In this document: in pieces, positions 6,448 through 16,043 of the stretch | Layout of the letters: each line of letters begins with the position of its first letter | How positions within the stretch are numbered: position 1 is the first letter of the stretch | DNA from: Ilumatobacter sp. | Lineage (GTDB): Bacteria; Actinomycetota; Acidimicrobiia; Acidimicrobiales; Ilumatobacteraceae | Length of the DNA: 44,400 bases | Assembly: GCA_013002175.1 (NCBI GenBank) | Contig: JABDKP010000119.1 | Span: 1 to 44,400 of the forward strand | Direction: 5' to 3' | Translations under genes and position numbers: made by a program | Notes under the pieces: model-generated | Told to the model about the DNA's origin: nothing | Database searches by the model: none | What the model saw: only the letters and a program-made list of their open reading frames with translations

Positions 6448-8937
6448 GTGGCTGCACGACGCCGAAGCCGGACCCTGGCTTCCGCATCAGCAACCGTGTT
6501 CGGCGCAGGACTGATCCTGAGCGCGAGCGCGATCGACGTCTCCGCGCGCCCCCTCGTCCAGCTCCAGACCCCCGAATCGGCGCCGCCCGGGGCCACCGCC
6601 GCACCGGTCGGCGACGTCCTCGGCTCGTACGCCTCGATTTCCGGTGACGGCAAGCTCGTCGTCTACCAGGGACTTCCTCCCGTGCCGTCCGTGGGCCCGG
6701 TCGACGAGCAGTCCGACGCCGAGGACGAGCGCACCGACCCCCGCAACACCACGATCTACCTCAGCAACCGTGAGGACGGCAACACCGTCGAGCTGACGCC
6801 CGTCCCGAGCGGTCTCCGCCACGGCGATTCGGTGCGACCGGTGATCTCCGGTGACGGCTGCAGCGTCGTCGCGATCACCGAGATGGCCCTCGACGTCTTC
6901 CGCGACGACGACGGCGGCGAGCGCTGGGACGTGTACCGCTCGGTGCTCCCGCACTGCGGCGGCGCCATCGGCAACTGGGAACTCGTCTCGGCCCGCAACG
7001 ACGGCACCGGCCTCGCCCGCGACGACGTCCGGGCCGACCAGACCCCTGCCGTGTCGCGCAGCGGCGCCGACGTCGCCTACGTCCACGCCGACGACCGGCT
7101 GTTCGACGCCGCCGGCGTCAACACGATCTCGCTCGTCGACCTCACCGTGCCGATCAACGACATCGCCCGCTCGGTCGTCGTCGCGGGGATGCCCGTCGAC
7201 CGTCCCAACACGACCTACGTCCACGTCGGCCTCGACCAGCCGGCGATCTCCGACGACGGCCGCTATGTGGCGTACCGCTCCGACGTCGTCTCCGACGCGG
7301 CCGTGCCCGTCTGGGGGGTCGGCCTCACCGACGGCGAACGCGCCACCCAGCAGGTGTTCGTGTGGGACCGCCTCGAGAACGACCCGTTCACCGCCGTCCG
7401 CCTCGTCTCGGCGCTGCCGTCGGGCGAACCGACCACGTTCGGCGCCGCCGAGCCGGCGCTGTCGCGCGACGGCCGGTTCGTGGCCTTCACGTCCGGCGAC
7501 CCCGGCATCGTCGCGGCGACGTTCCCGCAGTGCGCCGATGCGTGCCCGTCGCAGATCTACCGGCTCGACCGCGACGTCGACGCGAACGGCTTGTTCGACG
7601 AGCCCGGTGCCACGACCCTCGACCTGATCAGCGCCGACCCGTACAGCGACACGCTCGTCGCCGGCACCGGCGCCTCGTTCCAACCGGCGCTGAGCGCCGA
7701 CGGGCAGTTGCTCGCGTTCATCTCCAAGGCACCCAACCTCCAGCTGATCCAAGCGCCCGGCGGCGGCGAGCCGACCGACGGCGACGTCCTCGTCGCCGAC
7801 ACCGGACGCGACGGGCTGCGCCGCATCACCGTGTCGTCCGACGGCGTCCGCCCGACGATCGGCGCCCACGCCCGGCCACAGCTCAGCGACACCGGACGGA
7901 TCACGGTCTTCGACACGCTCGCCGCATCCCAACTGCTCGACGAAGGAGCCGCACCCGGCCGACAGATCGTGTCGTTGTCGACGCCGCCGCAGCTCTCGCT
8001 GGCCGACGCCGACGTCGGAACCACCCTGGTCGGCGTCGAGAGCGCCGGCTGGTTCGTCGGCCTCGTCAACGACGGGCCGTCCGGCTTCCAGCCCGCCCAT
8101 GTCACCATCGACGATGCCCGCTTCGTGCTCGACACCGAGAACAGCACCTGCCTGATCGGCACCCTCGTGCCGTCCGGCAGCCGCTGCAACGTCGCGTTCA
8201 CGTTCACCCCGAGTTCGCCGGCGCCGGTCAACGCCACCCTCACCGTCTCCGAACTCGGGTTCGAGGCCGTCTCGGTGCAGTCGCGACTGTCGGGCGCCGG
8301 CGGAGAACCGGCGCTGCAGATCGCGCCCGGCGGCGCCGACCTCGGCACCGCCGACGTCGGCCAGACGGCCACCGAGTTCCTCTTCGACGTGAGCAACATC
8401 TCGTTCGTCCCGACATCGGTCAGCTCGATCGTCATCGGCGGTGCACATCCCGACGACTTCGCGCTCAGCACGAACAACTGCGCCGACCGCCCGCTCAACC
8501 CCCGCGCCAGCTGCGCTGTCGGGATCCTGTTCACCCCGTCCGCGAGCGGCCGGCGAACGGCACTCGTCGAGGTGTTCACGCCCGAGGGTCAGTCGACCTC
8601 GGTGATCCTCGCCGGTGACGGCACGTTCGCGCCGGCGCTGGCCCCGCTCGTCACCGAAGTGCAGGCCGGCCAGGAGTTCATCCTCGGCGGTACGGCGTAC
8701 CCGGCGAACCAGGAGCTCACCGTCGTGTTCGGCGACGGGCCGAGCGACACGCTGCAGGTCACCACGAACGCCACCGGCGAGTTCGTCGCGGTCGTCCCGG
8801 TTGCCACGAACGAACGCGGCGGCGACCGTCAGATCGTCGTGCAGTCACCCACCGGCGTCGCTGCGACCGCCCCGATCGAAGTGATCGGCGACGACCAGCA
8901 GTTCATCGGGATGCCGGGCTTCGGCCTGGGCGGCTGA
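6448..8937 (+). CDS. secreted beta-propeller (PD40-like) protein with Hydin/choice-of-anchor-D domains
   Basis: 829 aa from the GTG at 6448, chosen because GAGGAG precedes it by 4 bases; a GTG at 6436 is an in-frame alternative. A signal peptide is clear (ARRRSRTLASASATVFGAGL, cleavage probably in the following ASAIDVSA). Residues about 40-510 hold at least six TolB/PD40-type propeller strands, such as ISGDGKLVVYQ, ISDDGRYVAYRS, LSRDGRFVAFTS and LSADGQLLAFIS. Two immunoglobulin-like ASPM-SPD2-Hydin domains follow (about 510-620 and 622-725; ADVGTT and ADVGQTATEF openings, NCADRPLNPRASCAVGILF), then a C-terminal beta domain. It is probably an exported structural or binding protein; no catalytic motif is seen. 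It separates hemD from hemB. Confidence 0.75.
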   Translation: MAARRRSRTLASASATVFGAGLILSASAIDVSARPLVQLQTPESAPPGATAAPVGDVLGSYASISGDGKLVVYQGLPPVPSVGPVDEQSDAEDERTDPRNTTIYLSNREDGNTVELTPVPSGLRHGDSVRPVISGDGCSVVAITEMALDVFRDDDGGERWDVYRSVLPHCGGAIGNWELVSARNDGTGLARDDVRADQTPAVSRSGADVAYVHADDRLFDAAGVNTISLVDLTVPINDIARSVVVAGMPVDRPNTTYVHVGLDQPAISDDGRYVAYRSDVVSDAAVPVWGVGLTDGERATQQVFVWDRLENDPFTAVRLVSALPSGEPTTFGAAEPALSRDGRFVAFTSGDPGIVAATFPQCADACPSQIYRLDRDVDANGLFDEPGATTLDLISADPYSDTLVAGTGASFQPALSADGQLLAFISKAPNLQLIQAPGGGEPTDGDVLVADTGRDGLRRITVSSDGVRPTIGAHARPQLSDTGRITVFDTLAASQLLDEGAAPGRQIVSLSTPPQLSLADADVGTTLVGVESAGWFVGLVNDGPSGFQPAHVTIDDARFVLDTENSTCLIGTLVPSGSRCNVAFTFTPSSPAPVNATLTVSELGFEAVSVQSRLSGAGGEPALQIAPGGADLGTADVGQTATEFLFDVSNISFVPTSVSSIVIGGAHPDDFALSTNNCADRPLNPRASCAVGILFTPSASGRRTALVEVFTPEGQSTSVILAGDGTFAPALAPLVTEVQAGQEFILGGTAYPANQELTVVFGDGPSDTLQVTTNATGEFVAVVPVATNERGGDRQIVVQSPTGVAATAPIEVIGDDQQFIGMPGFGLGG

Positions 8938-8956
8938 CGCAGCCGGACGGCGCGAA

Positions 8957-10177
8957 TCAGTCGGCGGGGCGGATGAGTCCGCCGAGGTTGATCGCCGTCG
9001 TGCACGTCGACTTGGACGACTCGGCCCCGACCGCGTCACAGCGCACTGCGAACGTCACGTTGTCCTGCGGCTCGAGCCGGATGGGCGTGATGTTCGGCTC
9101 GAACAGCTGCCCGCGGATGTTCGACAGCGACCACTGGAACAGCGTGTCGCCGTTCAACAGCAGCGTCGCGACGCCGGACTCGTTGAGCGAGTTCTCGATA
9201 CGCAGGTCCGTGAGGTCGAACACGTCGGTCGCCGGGATCGACAGTGACGCGTCCGCGGTCTGCGTCAGCGGCGCGTCGACACTGAGCCGGAAGAACGTGG
9301 GCTCGGCGACGGCAACCTCGGTCGTCGGCACGGCCGGCTCGTCGACGAGGGTGGTCGGCGGCGGGTCGGGGTCGTCCGGATCGGCCGGCGTCAGCTCGGC
9401 GATGCGCTCGTCCACGCGGCTGTCTGCCGCATCCCTGATCTCGGGGCGGACCACACCGAACCACGCGGCCACGGCGGCACCGACGAGCGCGAGCACTGCG
9501 GCGACGCGGGCGACCGCGGCGAGCGGGATCGTCGGCGGCTGGACGAGTGTCAGCGAGGCGATCGCCGGTTCATGGCCCTGCTGTTCGGCCTCGACCTCGA
9601 AGTCGAGTGTCCGGGTCGATCGGCGAAACAGACCGCGACTGGCGCGGGCCTTGAGGCGGACGAGGTTGCCGCCACCCGGCGCGACGCCGACCGCCGGCGG
9701 GTCGAACGAACCGTCGATGCGGTTCGTCCGGTCGATCAATCGCAGCCGGCAGCTGGCCAGCCCGTTGCCGTGGTTCTCGACCATGAACTCGTACACCGCG
9801 CGGTGGCGGGCCCGCTGCATCGGTTGCAGCGTGACGATCCGCCGGTCGTCGAACGGCTGCACCATCAGCACGATCTCGGCGACGACGGCGTCGTCGGGCG
9901 CCCCCTGGGGGATCACCCGGACGGCGATCACGTTCGGGCCGGCCGAGGTGGTCGAGATCCGGGGCGGCGTCACGTGGATGTCGACGACATCCTGGGATCC
10001 ACCGAACAACGTCACGTTGCCGCGCGTCACCGTTGTCCAGCTCGCACTGAGGCCCGCCGGCACGATCGTGTACGACTCGGTCGAGTCGCCGAGGTTCTGG
10101 ATCGACAGCGGCAGGATCAACTCGGTGCCCGGAACGGCCCCGATCTCGTCGCTGGAAAACCACGTCTGTACTGACAC
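8957..10177 (-). CDS. membrane-anchored beta-sandwich protein, function unknown
   Basis: 406 aa from a GTG, selected because TAGCGT lies 8 bases upstream. Residues 1-215 are beta-rich and resemble CARDB/NEW3-type sandwich repeats (LILPLSIQNLGDSTESYTI; YEFMVENHGNGLASCRLRL). A single transmembrane helix follows (about 216-243, PLAAVARVAAVLALVGAAVA), then an acidic Pro/Thr linker (TPADPDDPDPPPTTL) and a C-terminal beta domain of about 120 residues. There is no signal peptide, so the N-terminal half may be cytoplasmic and the C-terminal half outside, or the reverse. Convergent with the secreted propeller gene and divergent from hemB. I do not recognise a specific function. Confidence 0.65.
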   Translation of the reverse strand: MSVQTWFSSDEIGAVPGTELILPLSIQNLGDSTESYTIVPAGLSASWTTVTRGNVTLFGGSQDVVDIHVTPPRISTTSAGPNVIAVRVIPQGAPDDAVVAEIVLMVQPFDDRRIVTLQPMQRARHRAVYEFMVENHGNGLASCRLRLIDRTNRIDGSFDPPAVGVAPGGGNLVRLKARASRGLFRRSTRTLDFEVEAEQQGHEPAIASLTLVQPPTIPLAAVARVAAVLALVGAAVAAWFGVVRPEIRDAADSRVDERIAELTPADPDDPDPPPTTLVDEPAVPTTEVAVAEPTFFRLSVDAPLTQTADASLSIPATDVFDLTDLRIENSLNESGVATLLLNGDTLFQWSLSNIRGQLFEPNITPIRLEPQDNVTFAVRCDAVGAESSKSTCTTAINLGGLIRPAD

Positions 10178-10185
10178 GCTGCCCG

Positions 10186-10191
10186 ACGCTA
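10186..10191 (-). promoter_or_regulatory. leaderless-type -10 element TAGCGT for the 8957-10177 gene
   Basis: On the minus strand TAGCGT ends 8 bases before the GTG at 10177, and no ribosome binding site is seen. It fixes the start against longer in-frame alternatives. Confidence 0.5.
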
Positions 10192-10302
10192 CTGGCTGGT
10201 CGCGGCCGCGGACTGGCATGGCAGACGTCACGTCCACGACGGCCGCGGACGCCCCCGGTGGCCCTTGCGACCTGCCGTGGGGCTCGATCCGAGCCGTCCC
10301 TC

Positions 10303-10308
10303 TAGGCT
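10303..10308 (+). promoter_or_regulatory. leaderless-type -10 element TAGGCT for hemB
   Basis: TAGGCT ends 8 bases before the hemB GTG at 10317. hemB thus has its own promoter, consistent with its separation from hemACD. Confidence 0.55.
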
Positions 10309-10316
10309 CTCTTGCC

Positions 10317-11297
10317 GTGCCGACCAATCGTCCCCGTCGCCTCCGCCGCACCGCGGCGATGCGTGATCTCGTCGCCGAGACCCACGTCCGCGTCGACGAT
10401 CTGGTCGCCCCGCTGTTCGTCCGCGAGGGCATCAGTTCGCCCCAGCCGATCACGTCGCTCCCGCACGTCGTGCAGCACACCCGGGACTCGCTGCGGGCCG
10501 AGGTCACCGGCCTCGCCGACCTCGGCGTCAAGGCGGTGATCCTGTTCGGCGTGCCGGCGCAGAAGGACGCCGTCGGCAGCGGCGCGTCCGACCCGCAGGG
10601 CATCGTGCAGCTGGCACTGGCCGACCTGCGTACCGACGTCGGCGACGACCTCGTCGTGATCACCGACCTGTGTGTCGACGAGTACACCGATCACGGCCAC
10701 TGCGGCATCGTCGACGAACACGGCGTCGTCGACAACGACGCCACCGTCGAGCTGTACGCGCAGGCCGCGCTGGCGCAGGCGCGCGCCGGGTCGCAGGTGA
10801 TCGCCCCGAGCGGGATGATGGACGGCCAAGTCGCCGCGATCCGCGATGCCCTCGACGGTGAGGGGTTCGACGACATCGCGATCCTCGCCTACGCGGCGAA
10901 GTACGCGAGCGGCCTGTACGGCCCGTTCCGCGATGCGGTCGACGTGGAGATCGCTGACGGCGGCGACCGCAAGGGGTACCAGCAGGACTATCGCAACGTG
11001 CGTGAGGCGCAACGTGAGATCGACCTCGACATCGCCGAGGGCGCCGACATGATCATGATCAAACCGGCGCTCGCCTACCTCGACGTGATCGCCGACGCGG
11101 CGTCGCGCGTCGACCTGCCGATTGCGGCGTACCACGTCAGTGGCGAGTACGCGATGATCCACGCGGCGGCCCAGCAGGGCTGGATCGACGGCGACGCCGT
11201 GGCGATCGAGCACCTCACCGCGATCAAGCGGGCCGGCGCCAACATCATCCTCACCTACTTCACCCGCTGGTTCGCCGAAACCGCCTCCGCGTCATAG
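10317..11297 (+). CDS. hemB: delta-aminolevulinic acid dehydratase (porphobilinogen synthase)
   Basis: 326 aa from GTG. It condenses two 5-aminolevulinate molecules to porphobilinogen. The family start PRRLRRTAAMRDLVAET and APLFVREG are visible. The metal-site loop reads DLCVDEYTDHGHCG (near residue 115), with Cys-x-Asp where classical Zn enzymes have Cys-x-Cys. The two active-site lysines lie in AYAAKYAS (about 194) and MIMIKPA (about 247). The GTG is preceded by TAGGCT at leaderless spacing; a longer in-frame extension upstream has no support and overlaps the divergent gene. The TAG stop lies inside a palindromic repeat at 11290-11320. hemL follows by 41 bases. Confidence 0.95.
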   Translation: MPTNRPRRLRRTAAMRDLVAETHVRVDDLVAPLFVREGISSPQPITSLPHVVQHTRDSLRAEVTGLADLGVKAVILFGVPAQKDAVGSGASDPQGIVQLALADLRTDVGDDLVVITDLCVDEYTDHGHCGIVDEHGVVDNDATVELYAQAALAQARAGSQVIAPSGMMDGQVAAIRDALDGEGFDDIAILAYAAKYASGLYGPFRDAVDVEIADGGDRKGYQQDYRNVREAQREIDLDIAEGADMIMIKPALAYLDVIADAASRVDLPIAAYHVSGEYAMIHAAAQQGWIDGDAVAIEHLTAIKRAGANIILTYFTRWFAETASAS

Positions 11298-11320
11298 TTG
11301 TGCCAGGCACAACTTTGACG
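11290..11320. repeat. 31-bp palindromic repeat overlapping the hemB stop codon
   Basis: Arms CGTCATAGTTGTGCC and GGCACAACTTTGACG pair with one mismatch around a central A. The single mismatch creates the TAG that ends hemB. Position between hemB and hemL suggests attenuation or mRNA processing, unproven. Confidence 0.75.
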
Positions 11321-11338
11321 CGATCCGAACGGAGCGAC

Positions 11339-12697
<1,359 letters not shown>

Positions 12698-12732
12698 ACA
12701 CCGGGTGCTGCCGCGGCGGGCGGGCGCGCCGC

Positions 12733-12738
12733 TACCTT
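12733..12738 (+). promoter_or_regulatory. leaderless-type -10 element TACCTT
   Basis: TACCTT ends 7 bases before the GTG at 12746. Confidence 0.45.
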
Positions 12739-12745
12739 GGCAGCC

Positions 12746-13441
12746 GTGAGGCAGTTGTTCACCTGGCGATTCTTCGCGGTCGTCGCGGCGCTCGCCGGGC
12801 TCGCCCTGGTGCTCAACGCCGTCGTGGTGGACGACGACGAACTCACTGCGGTGATCGAACCGGAGATCCCCGATCGCCGGATCGACCTGATCGCCCCCGT
12901 GCTGTACATGCAGCGCTCGCCGGACTTCAGCCTCGGCCCCGACGGCACGACGACCGGATTCATCGATTTCGTGTTCGACGACCGCCGGGTGATGCGCGCG
13001 GCTCCGGGCACGGCCGGCGAGATCGAGTGCGAAGGGCTCAACCGCGTCGGCGCGTGCGTCGTGCTCACCGACCTCCTCGGCGATGCGGTGATCTGGTTCG
13101 CCGTGCTGCCCGAAGGACCGCGCGGCACGGTCGAACTGCCGCCGATCCTCGACCTCGAGGGCGGCTACGCGCTGTTCGAGAACGGATGGCAGATCCCGTA
13201 CCCGCCCGTCATCGAGCGGCGCTGCGACGGCGAGGACATCGTCAGCTTCAGCGACTTCCTCCGCCGTTTCGGCCCCGGGAGCACCACGATCGTCGACATC
13301 GAGACACAGCAGGTGCTGGAGGTGCGGTGTGCGGGCACGGGCGAACCCGAGCCGGTCGCACCGACCACCACCGAACTCGTCGTCTTGACGCCGATCGCAC
13401 CGCCGACATCGGCGCTGGACGCGGACGTCGACGAGGAGTAG
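12746..13441 (+). CDS. N-terminally anchored extracytoplasmic protein, function unknown
   Basis: 231 aa from a GTG with TACCTT 7 bases upstream. An N-terminal hydrophobic segment (about residues 7-27, WRFFAVVAALAGLALVLNAV) should anchor it, leaving a soluble domain of about 160 residues outside the membrane. This contains four cysteines in plausible disulfide partners (IECEGLNRVGACVV; ERRCDGE; VRCAGTG). A proline/threonine-rich C-terminus ends in an acidic tail (DADVDEE). No family recognised. It is convergent with the FAD oxidoreductase at 13456. Confidence 0.65.
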   Translation: MRQLFTWRFFAVVAALAGLALVLNAVVVDDDELTAVIEPEIPDRRIDLIAPVLYMQRSPDFSLGPDGTTTGFIDFVFDDRRVMRAAPGTAGEIECEGLNRVGACVVLTDLLGDAVIWFAVLPEGPRGTVELPPILDLEGGYALFENGWQIPYPPVIERRCDGEDIVSFSDFLRRFGPGSTTIVDIETQQVLEVRCAGTGEPEPVAPTTTELVVLTPIAPPTSALDADVDEE

Positions 13442-13455
13442 TCCCGGCCGCGCCG

Positions 13456-14394
13456 TCAGCCGAGCAGGGCGTGGGCGGCGGCCAGGCCAGAGTTGTGGGC
13501 GCCCTCCACCCGCGGCCCCGCAAACGCGTCGCCGGCGACGACGATCCGGCCGCCCGCGGTGGTCCAACACGGGTCGGGCCAGATCGTGCGCGGCGTGGCC
13601 AGGCGCCACTTCTTCAGTTGGTGCTCGACGATCGTCGACGCGCCCAGCCAGGGCCGGGCGGCGGTCGTCAGCAGCCGTGCGAGCGTGTCGTGGTCCTCGT
13701 GCCAGTTCGCCTCGCTCCAGGCCGGACTCGCATGGAACGTCACCGCGGGCTCCGTACTGATGCCCTTGTGGGCGTTGTCGCCGATGAAGCTGAACACCTC
13801 GTCGCCGTTCTGCACGCCGCCGGTCGGGGGCAGCGCGGCGGGTCCGTCGAGGCGTGCGAGGAAACCGATCGTGCGGTCGTAGTCGACCCGGAAGACCGAC
13901 TCGTCCAGATCGACGCCCGAGTCGATCAGCAGCGCGAACGCCTGCGGCAGCGGACACGTCACGATCACCGCGTCGGCGGCGTGCTCGGCCCCGTCGTCGA
14001 GCACCACCTTCCAGCCGCCGTCACCGGTGGGGCGGACGGCGAAGGCCATCGTCGAGCACGACACCGACTGGCCCCGGGCGAGGTCTTTCGCAAGGCTGTT
14101 CATCCCGTCCGTGCCGACGTACCGGTCGTGGCCGTCGTTGTCGCCGAAGCCGCGAGACCACACCCGGACCAGGCCGCGTGACTGCCACTCGGCGACCTGC
14201 CGGGCGAATGCAGGTGTCCGCGCCGTGAAGAACTGGGCGCCGTGGTCGACGGTCGCGCCGCCGATGCGTCGCGTCGCGAGACGGCCACCGGGCGAGCGCC
14301 CCTTGTCGAACAGCTGCACCGTGGCGCCGGCGGCCTGCAGTGCCCGGCCCGCGACCAGCCCGGCCAGTCCGGCACCGACGATGGCGACGCGCAC
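13456..14394 (-). CDS. FAD-dependent oxidoreductase, renalase-like
   Basis: 312 aa from a GTG placed 5 bases after the stop of the hydrolase gene. The N-terminal Rossmann FAD-binding motif VAIVGAGLAGLVAGRAL is followed by the second glycine motif DKGRSPGGRLATRR and by DHGAQFFTAR, all characteristic of renalase-like NAD(P)/FAD proteins. The C-terminal FAD-closing segment reads IVVAGDAFAGPRVEGAHNSG (near residue 285). The substrate is unknown. It is the last gene of a four-gene operon with an epimerase, a degenerate acyltransferase and a hydrolase, which suggests a role in lipid or cofactor modification. That link is inference. Confidence 0.8.
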   Translation of the reverse strand: MRVAIVGAGLAGLVAGRALQAAGATVQLFDKGRSPGGRLATRRIGGATVDHGAQFFTARTPAFARQVAEWQSRGLVRVWSRGFGDNDGHDRYVGTDGMNSLAKDLARGQSVSCSTMAFAVRPTGDGGWKVVLDDGAEHAADAVIVTCPLPQAFALLIDSGVDLDESVFRVDYDRTIGFLARLDGPAALPPTGGVQNGDEVFSFIGDNAHKGISTEPAVTFHASPAWSEANWHEDHDTLARLLTTAARPWLGASTIVEHQLKKWRLATPRTIWPDPCWTTAGGRIVVAGDAFAGPRVEGAHNSGLAAAHALLG

Positions 14395-14399
14395 CGCGG

Positions 14400-15260
14400 T
14401 CAGCTCGCTGCGGCGGCGTCCGGTGATGCGACCTCGGCGAGCGAGCGCTGGTGTGCGCGTTCGGCGCGGCCGAGGAAATCGAGCAGGACGCGGTTGAACG
14501 TGGACGCATGCTCGATCATCAGCCCGTGCGCGGCGCCGCTGATGACCGTCAGCTCGGCGGTGGGGATCCGCTCGGCCAGTTCCTCGCTGTCGCCGCGCGG
14601 GGTGAGGATGTCCTGGTTGCCGACGACGACGAGTGTCGGGACGGTGATCTTGGCGACCTCGGTGGCGAGCGTCTCGTCGACGTTCATGATCGCGTCGCAC
14701 TGCGCCGCGAAGGCGTGCGACGGTCGCCCCAGTGCCAGCGGGCCGAGCCACCCCATCGCCGGCAGCAGCCGCCGGAACGAGCGCGGCCCGATCATCCACC
14801 GCGCCGCGTCCTTGCCCATCGCACCGATGCCGAGTTCCAGCGCGGTGTCACGCCAGCTCGTCAACAGCTCCTTGCGCCACGGGTGATTCCGTCCGGCGGT
14901 GCACGCGAGCGTCAGCGACCGCATCCGCTCGGGGTACTTGAGGGCGATGATCTGGCTGATCGCGCCGCCCATCGACGCCCCCACGATGTGTGCCGTCTCG
15001 ACACCGGCATCGTCGAGGACGTTGATCGCGTCGTCGGCCATCTGCTCGAGGGTGTAGGTGCCGTGCGGCTTGTCGCTGCGCCCTGCACCGCGGTTGTCGA
15101 GGGCGACCGCCTGGTACCAGGGCGCGGTGGCGAGCCGCTGCAGATCCCAGCCGTGCTTGTCGACGCCGAGGCCCTGGATGAACAGGATCGGTGGACCGCC
15201 GGGGCGGCCGGTGACCCGGTAGTGGATCCGGACGCCGTCGGCGGATCGGACATAGGCCAT
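14400..15260 (-). CDS. alpha/beta-hydrolase
   Basis: 286 aa from ATG (MAYVRSADGVRIHYRVTG). The fold elements are all present: ILFIQGLGVDKHGW oxyanion region near residue 26, nucleophile elbow GASMGG with Ser96, acid Asp217 in VGNQDILTP and His245 in SGAAHGL. It resembles 3-oxoadipate enol-lactonase-like and lipase-like hydrolases, but the sequence does not decide the substrate. The start lies 2 bases after the stop of the upstream acyltransferase-like gene and its stop lies 5 bases before the FAD oxidoreductase, so the genes are co-transcribed. Confidence 0.85.
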   Translation of the reverse strand: MAYVRSADGVRIHYRVTGRPGGPPILFIQGLGVDKHGWDLQRLATAPWYQAVALDNRGAGRSDKPHGTYTLEQMADDAINVLDDAGVETAHIVGASMGGAISQIIALKYPERMRSLTLACTAGRNHPWRKELLTSWRDTALELGIGAMGKDAARWMIGPRSFRRLLPAMGWLGPLALGRPSHAFAAQCDAIMNVDETLATEVAKITVPTLVVVGNQDILTPRGDSEELAERIPTAELTVISGAAHGLMIEHASTFNRVLLDFLGRAERAHQRSLAEVASPDAAAAS

Positions 15261-15262
15261 CG

Positions 15263-16009
15263 TCAGGCGCCGCCCATTCCGCCGAGGGGGAACCAGTCGA
15301 GCGGGGTGCCGGTGGCGATGTCGCCCAGCTCGTCGAGGAGCAGGTGGATCTCGGCGCGGACGTCGTCGGCGAGTTCGAGTTCGGCGAGCGGGCCGCGGCG
15401 GCGGTGCCGCTGCTTGGTCGGCGGGCCGATCTCGACGCGGGCGTGGCGACTGAACGGCGAGCTCGTCGTGGCGGCGGGCAGCACGGGCGTCTTGGTGGTG
15501 ATCGCCACGCCGACCAGCGAGTGGTCGACGACGCCGACATCGCGGGGTCGCGACGTCGGCTTGGCCGAACACACGACCAGTTCGCCGGCCCGCAGCGCGC
15601 CGGCGACCTCCTCGGGGTCGTCGAGCAGGCCGCCGAGCGATTGGGCGAACGCACCGAGCGCCGTGCCGTCCGGTCGTCCGACGAAGCGGACCGGCCGGTC
15701 GATCGTGCGGCTGATCGCGAACGCGGAGAACACCCGCGTGGGCGTGAAGGAGTTGCCGTTGACCACGATCAGGGCGCCCTTGTTGCGGGGGAGATGGTGC
15801 TCACCGCCGGTGGAGACGTCCCATCGCAGCTCGGACAGTGCACTCCAGACGCGGAACATCCCGGCATCGCGACCCCAGTCGTCGACGTGGCCGCGGGGGT
15901 CCTCAGTGAACCGGCGGATGACCGCCGACGTGCTGGCGACGGCCCCACTGGCGAACCCGCCGCCGTTGCGGGCGGGGAACTGGATCACCCGGGCGAGCGT
16001 GGAGGTCAT
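15263..16009 (-). CDS. LPLAT/PlsC-like acyltransferase homologue lacking the HX4D catalytic motif
   Basis: 248 aa. The fold cues are those of 1-acyl-glycerol-3-phosphate acyltransferase relatives: GALIVVNGNSFTPTRVF near residue 78 sits where NHxSxxD should be, followed by RPVRFVGRPDGTALGAF and an EGT-like block GELVVCSAKPTSRP. The catalytic His is Gly85 and the catalytic Asp is Pro90, so HX4D is replaced by GX4P and classical catalysis is unlikely. AAGGA-like bases precede the ATG. It lies directly downstream of the epimerase, an arrangement that recalls mycobacterial galE2-Rv0502 near the haem genes, from memory and not checked. Confidence 0.6.
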   Translation of the reverse strand: MTSTLARVIQFPARNGGGFASGAVASTSAVIRRFTEDPRGHVDDWGRDAGMFRVWSALSELRWDVSTGGEHHLPRNKGALIVVNGNSFTPTRVFSAFAISRTIDRPVRFVGRPDGTALGAFAQSLGGLLDDPEEVAGALRAGELVVCSAKPTSRPRDVGVVDHSLVGVAITTKTPVLPAATTSSPFSRHARVEIGPPTKQRHRRRGPLAELELADDVRAEIHLLLDELGDIATGTPLDWFPLGGMGGA

Positions 16010-16043
16010 CGGCGGGTCCTTGTCGGGGCCTGGTGATTGCAGC

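Noticed and set aside
8973..10316. N-terminal extension of HemB by about 450 residues
   Set aside because: The added part is antisense to the well-formed beta-sandwich gene. The GTG at 10317 has a -10 at the right distance and gives normal HemB length.
10650..10720. HemB metal-site Cys-x-Asp as a defective enzyme
   Set aside because: The loop keeps HGHCG and both active lysines. Mixed Cys/Asp versions occur naturally in the family, so it is a variant metal site and not a loss of function.
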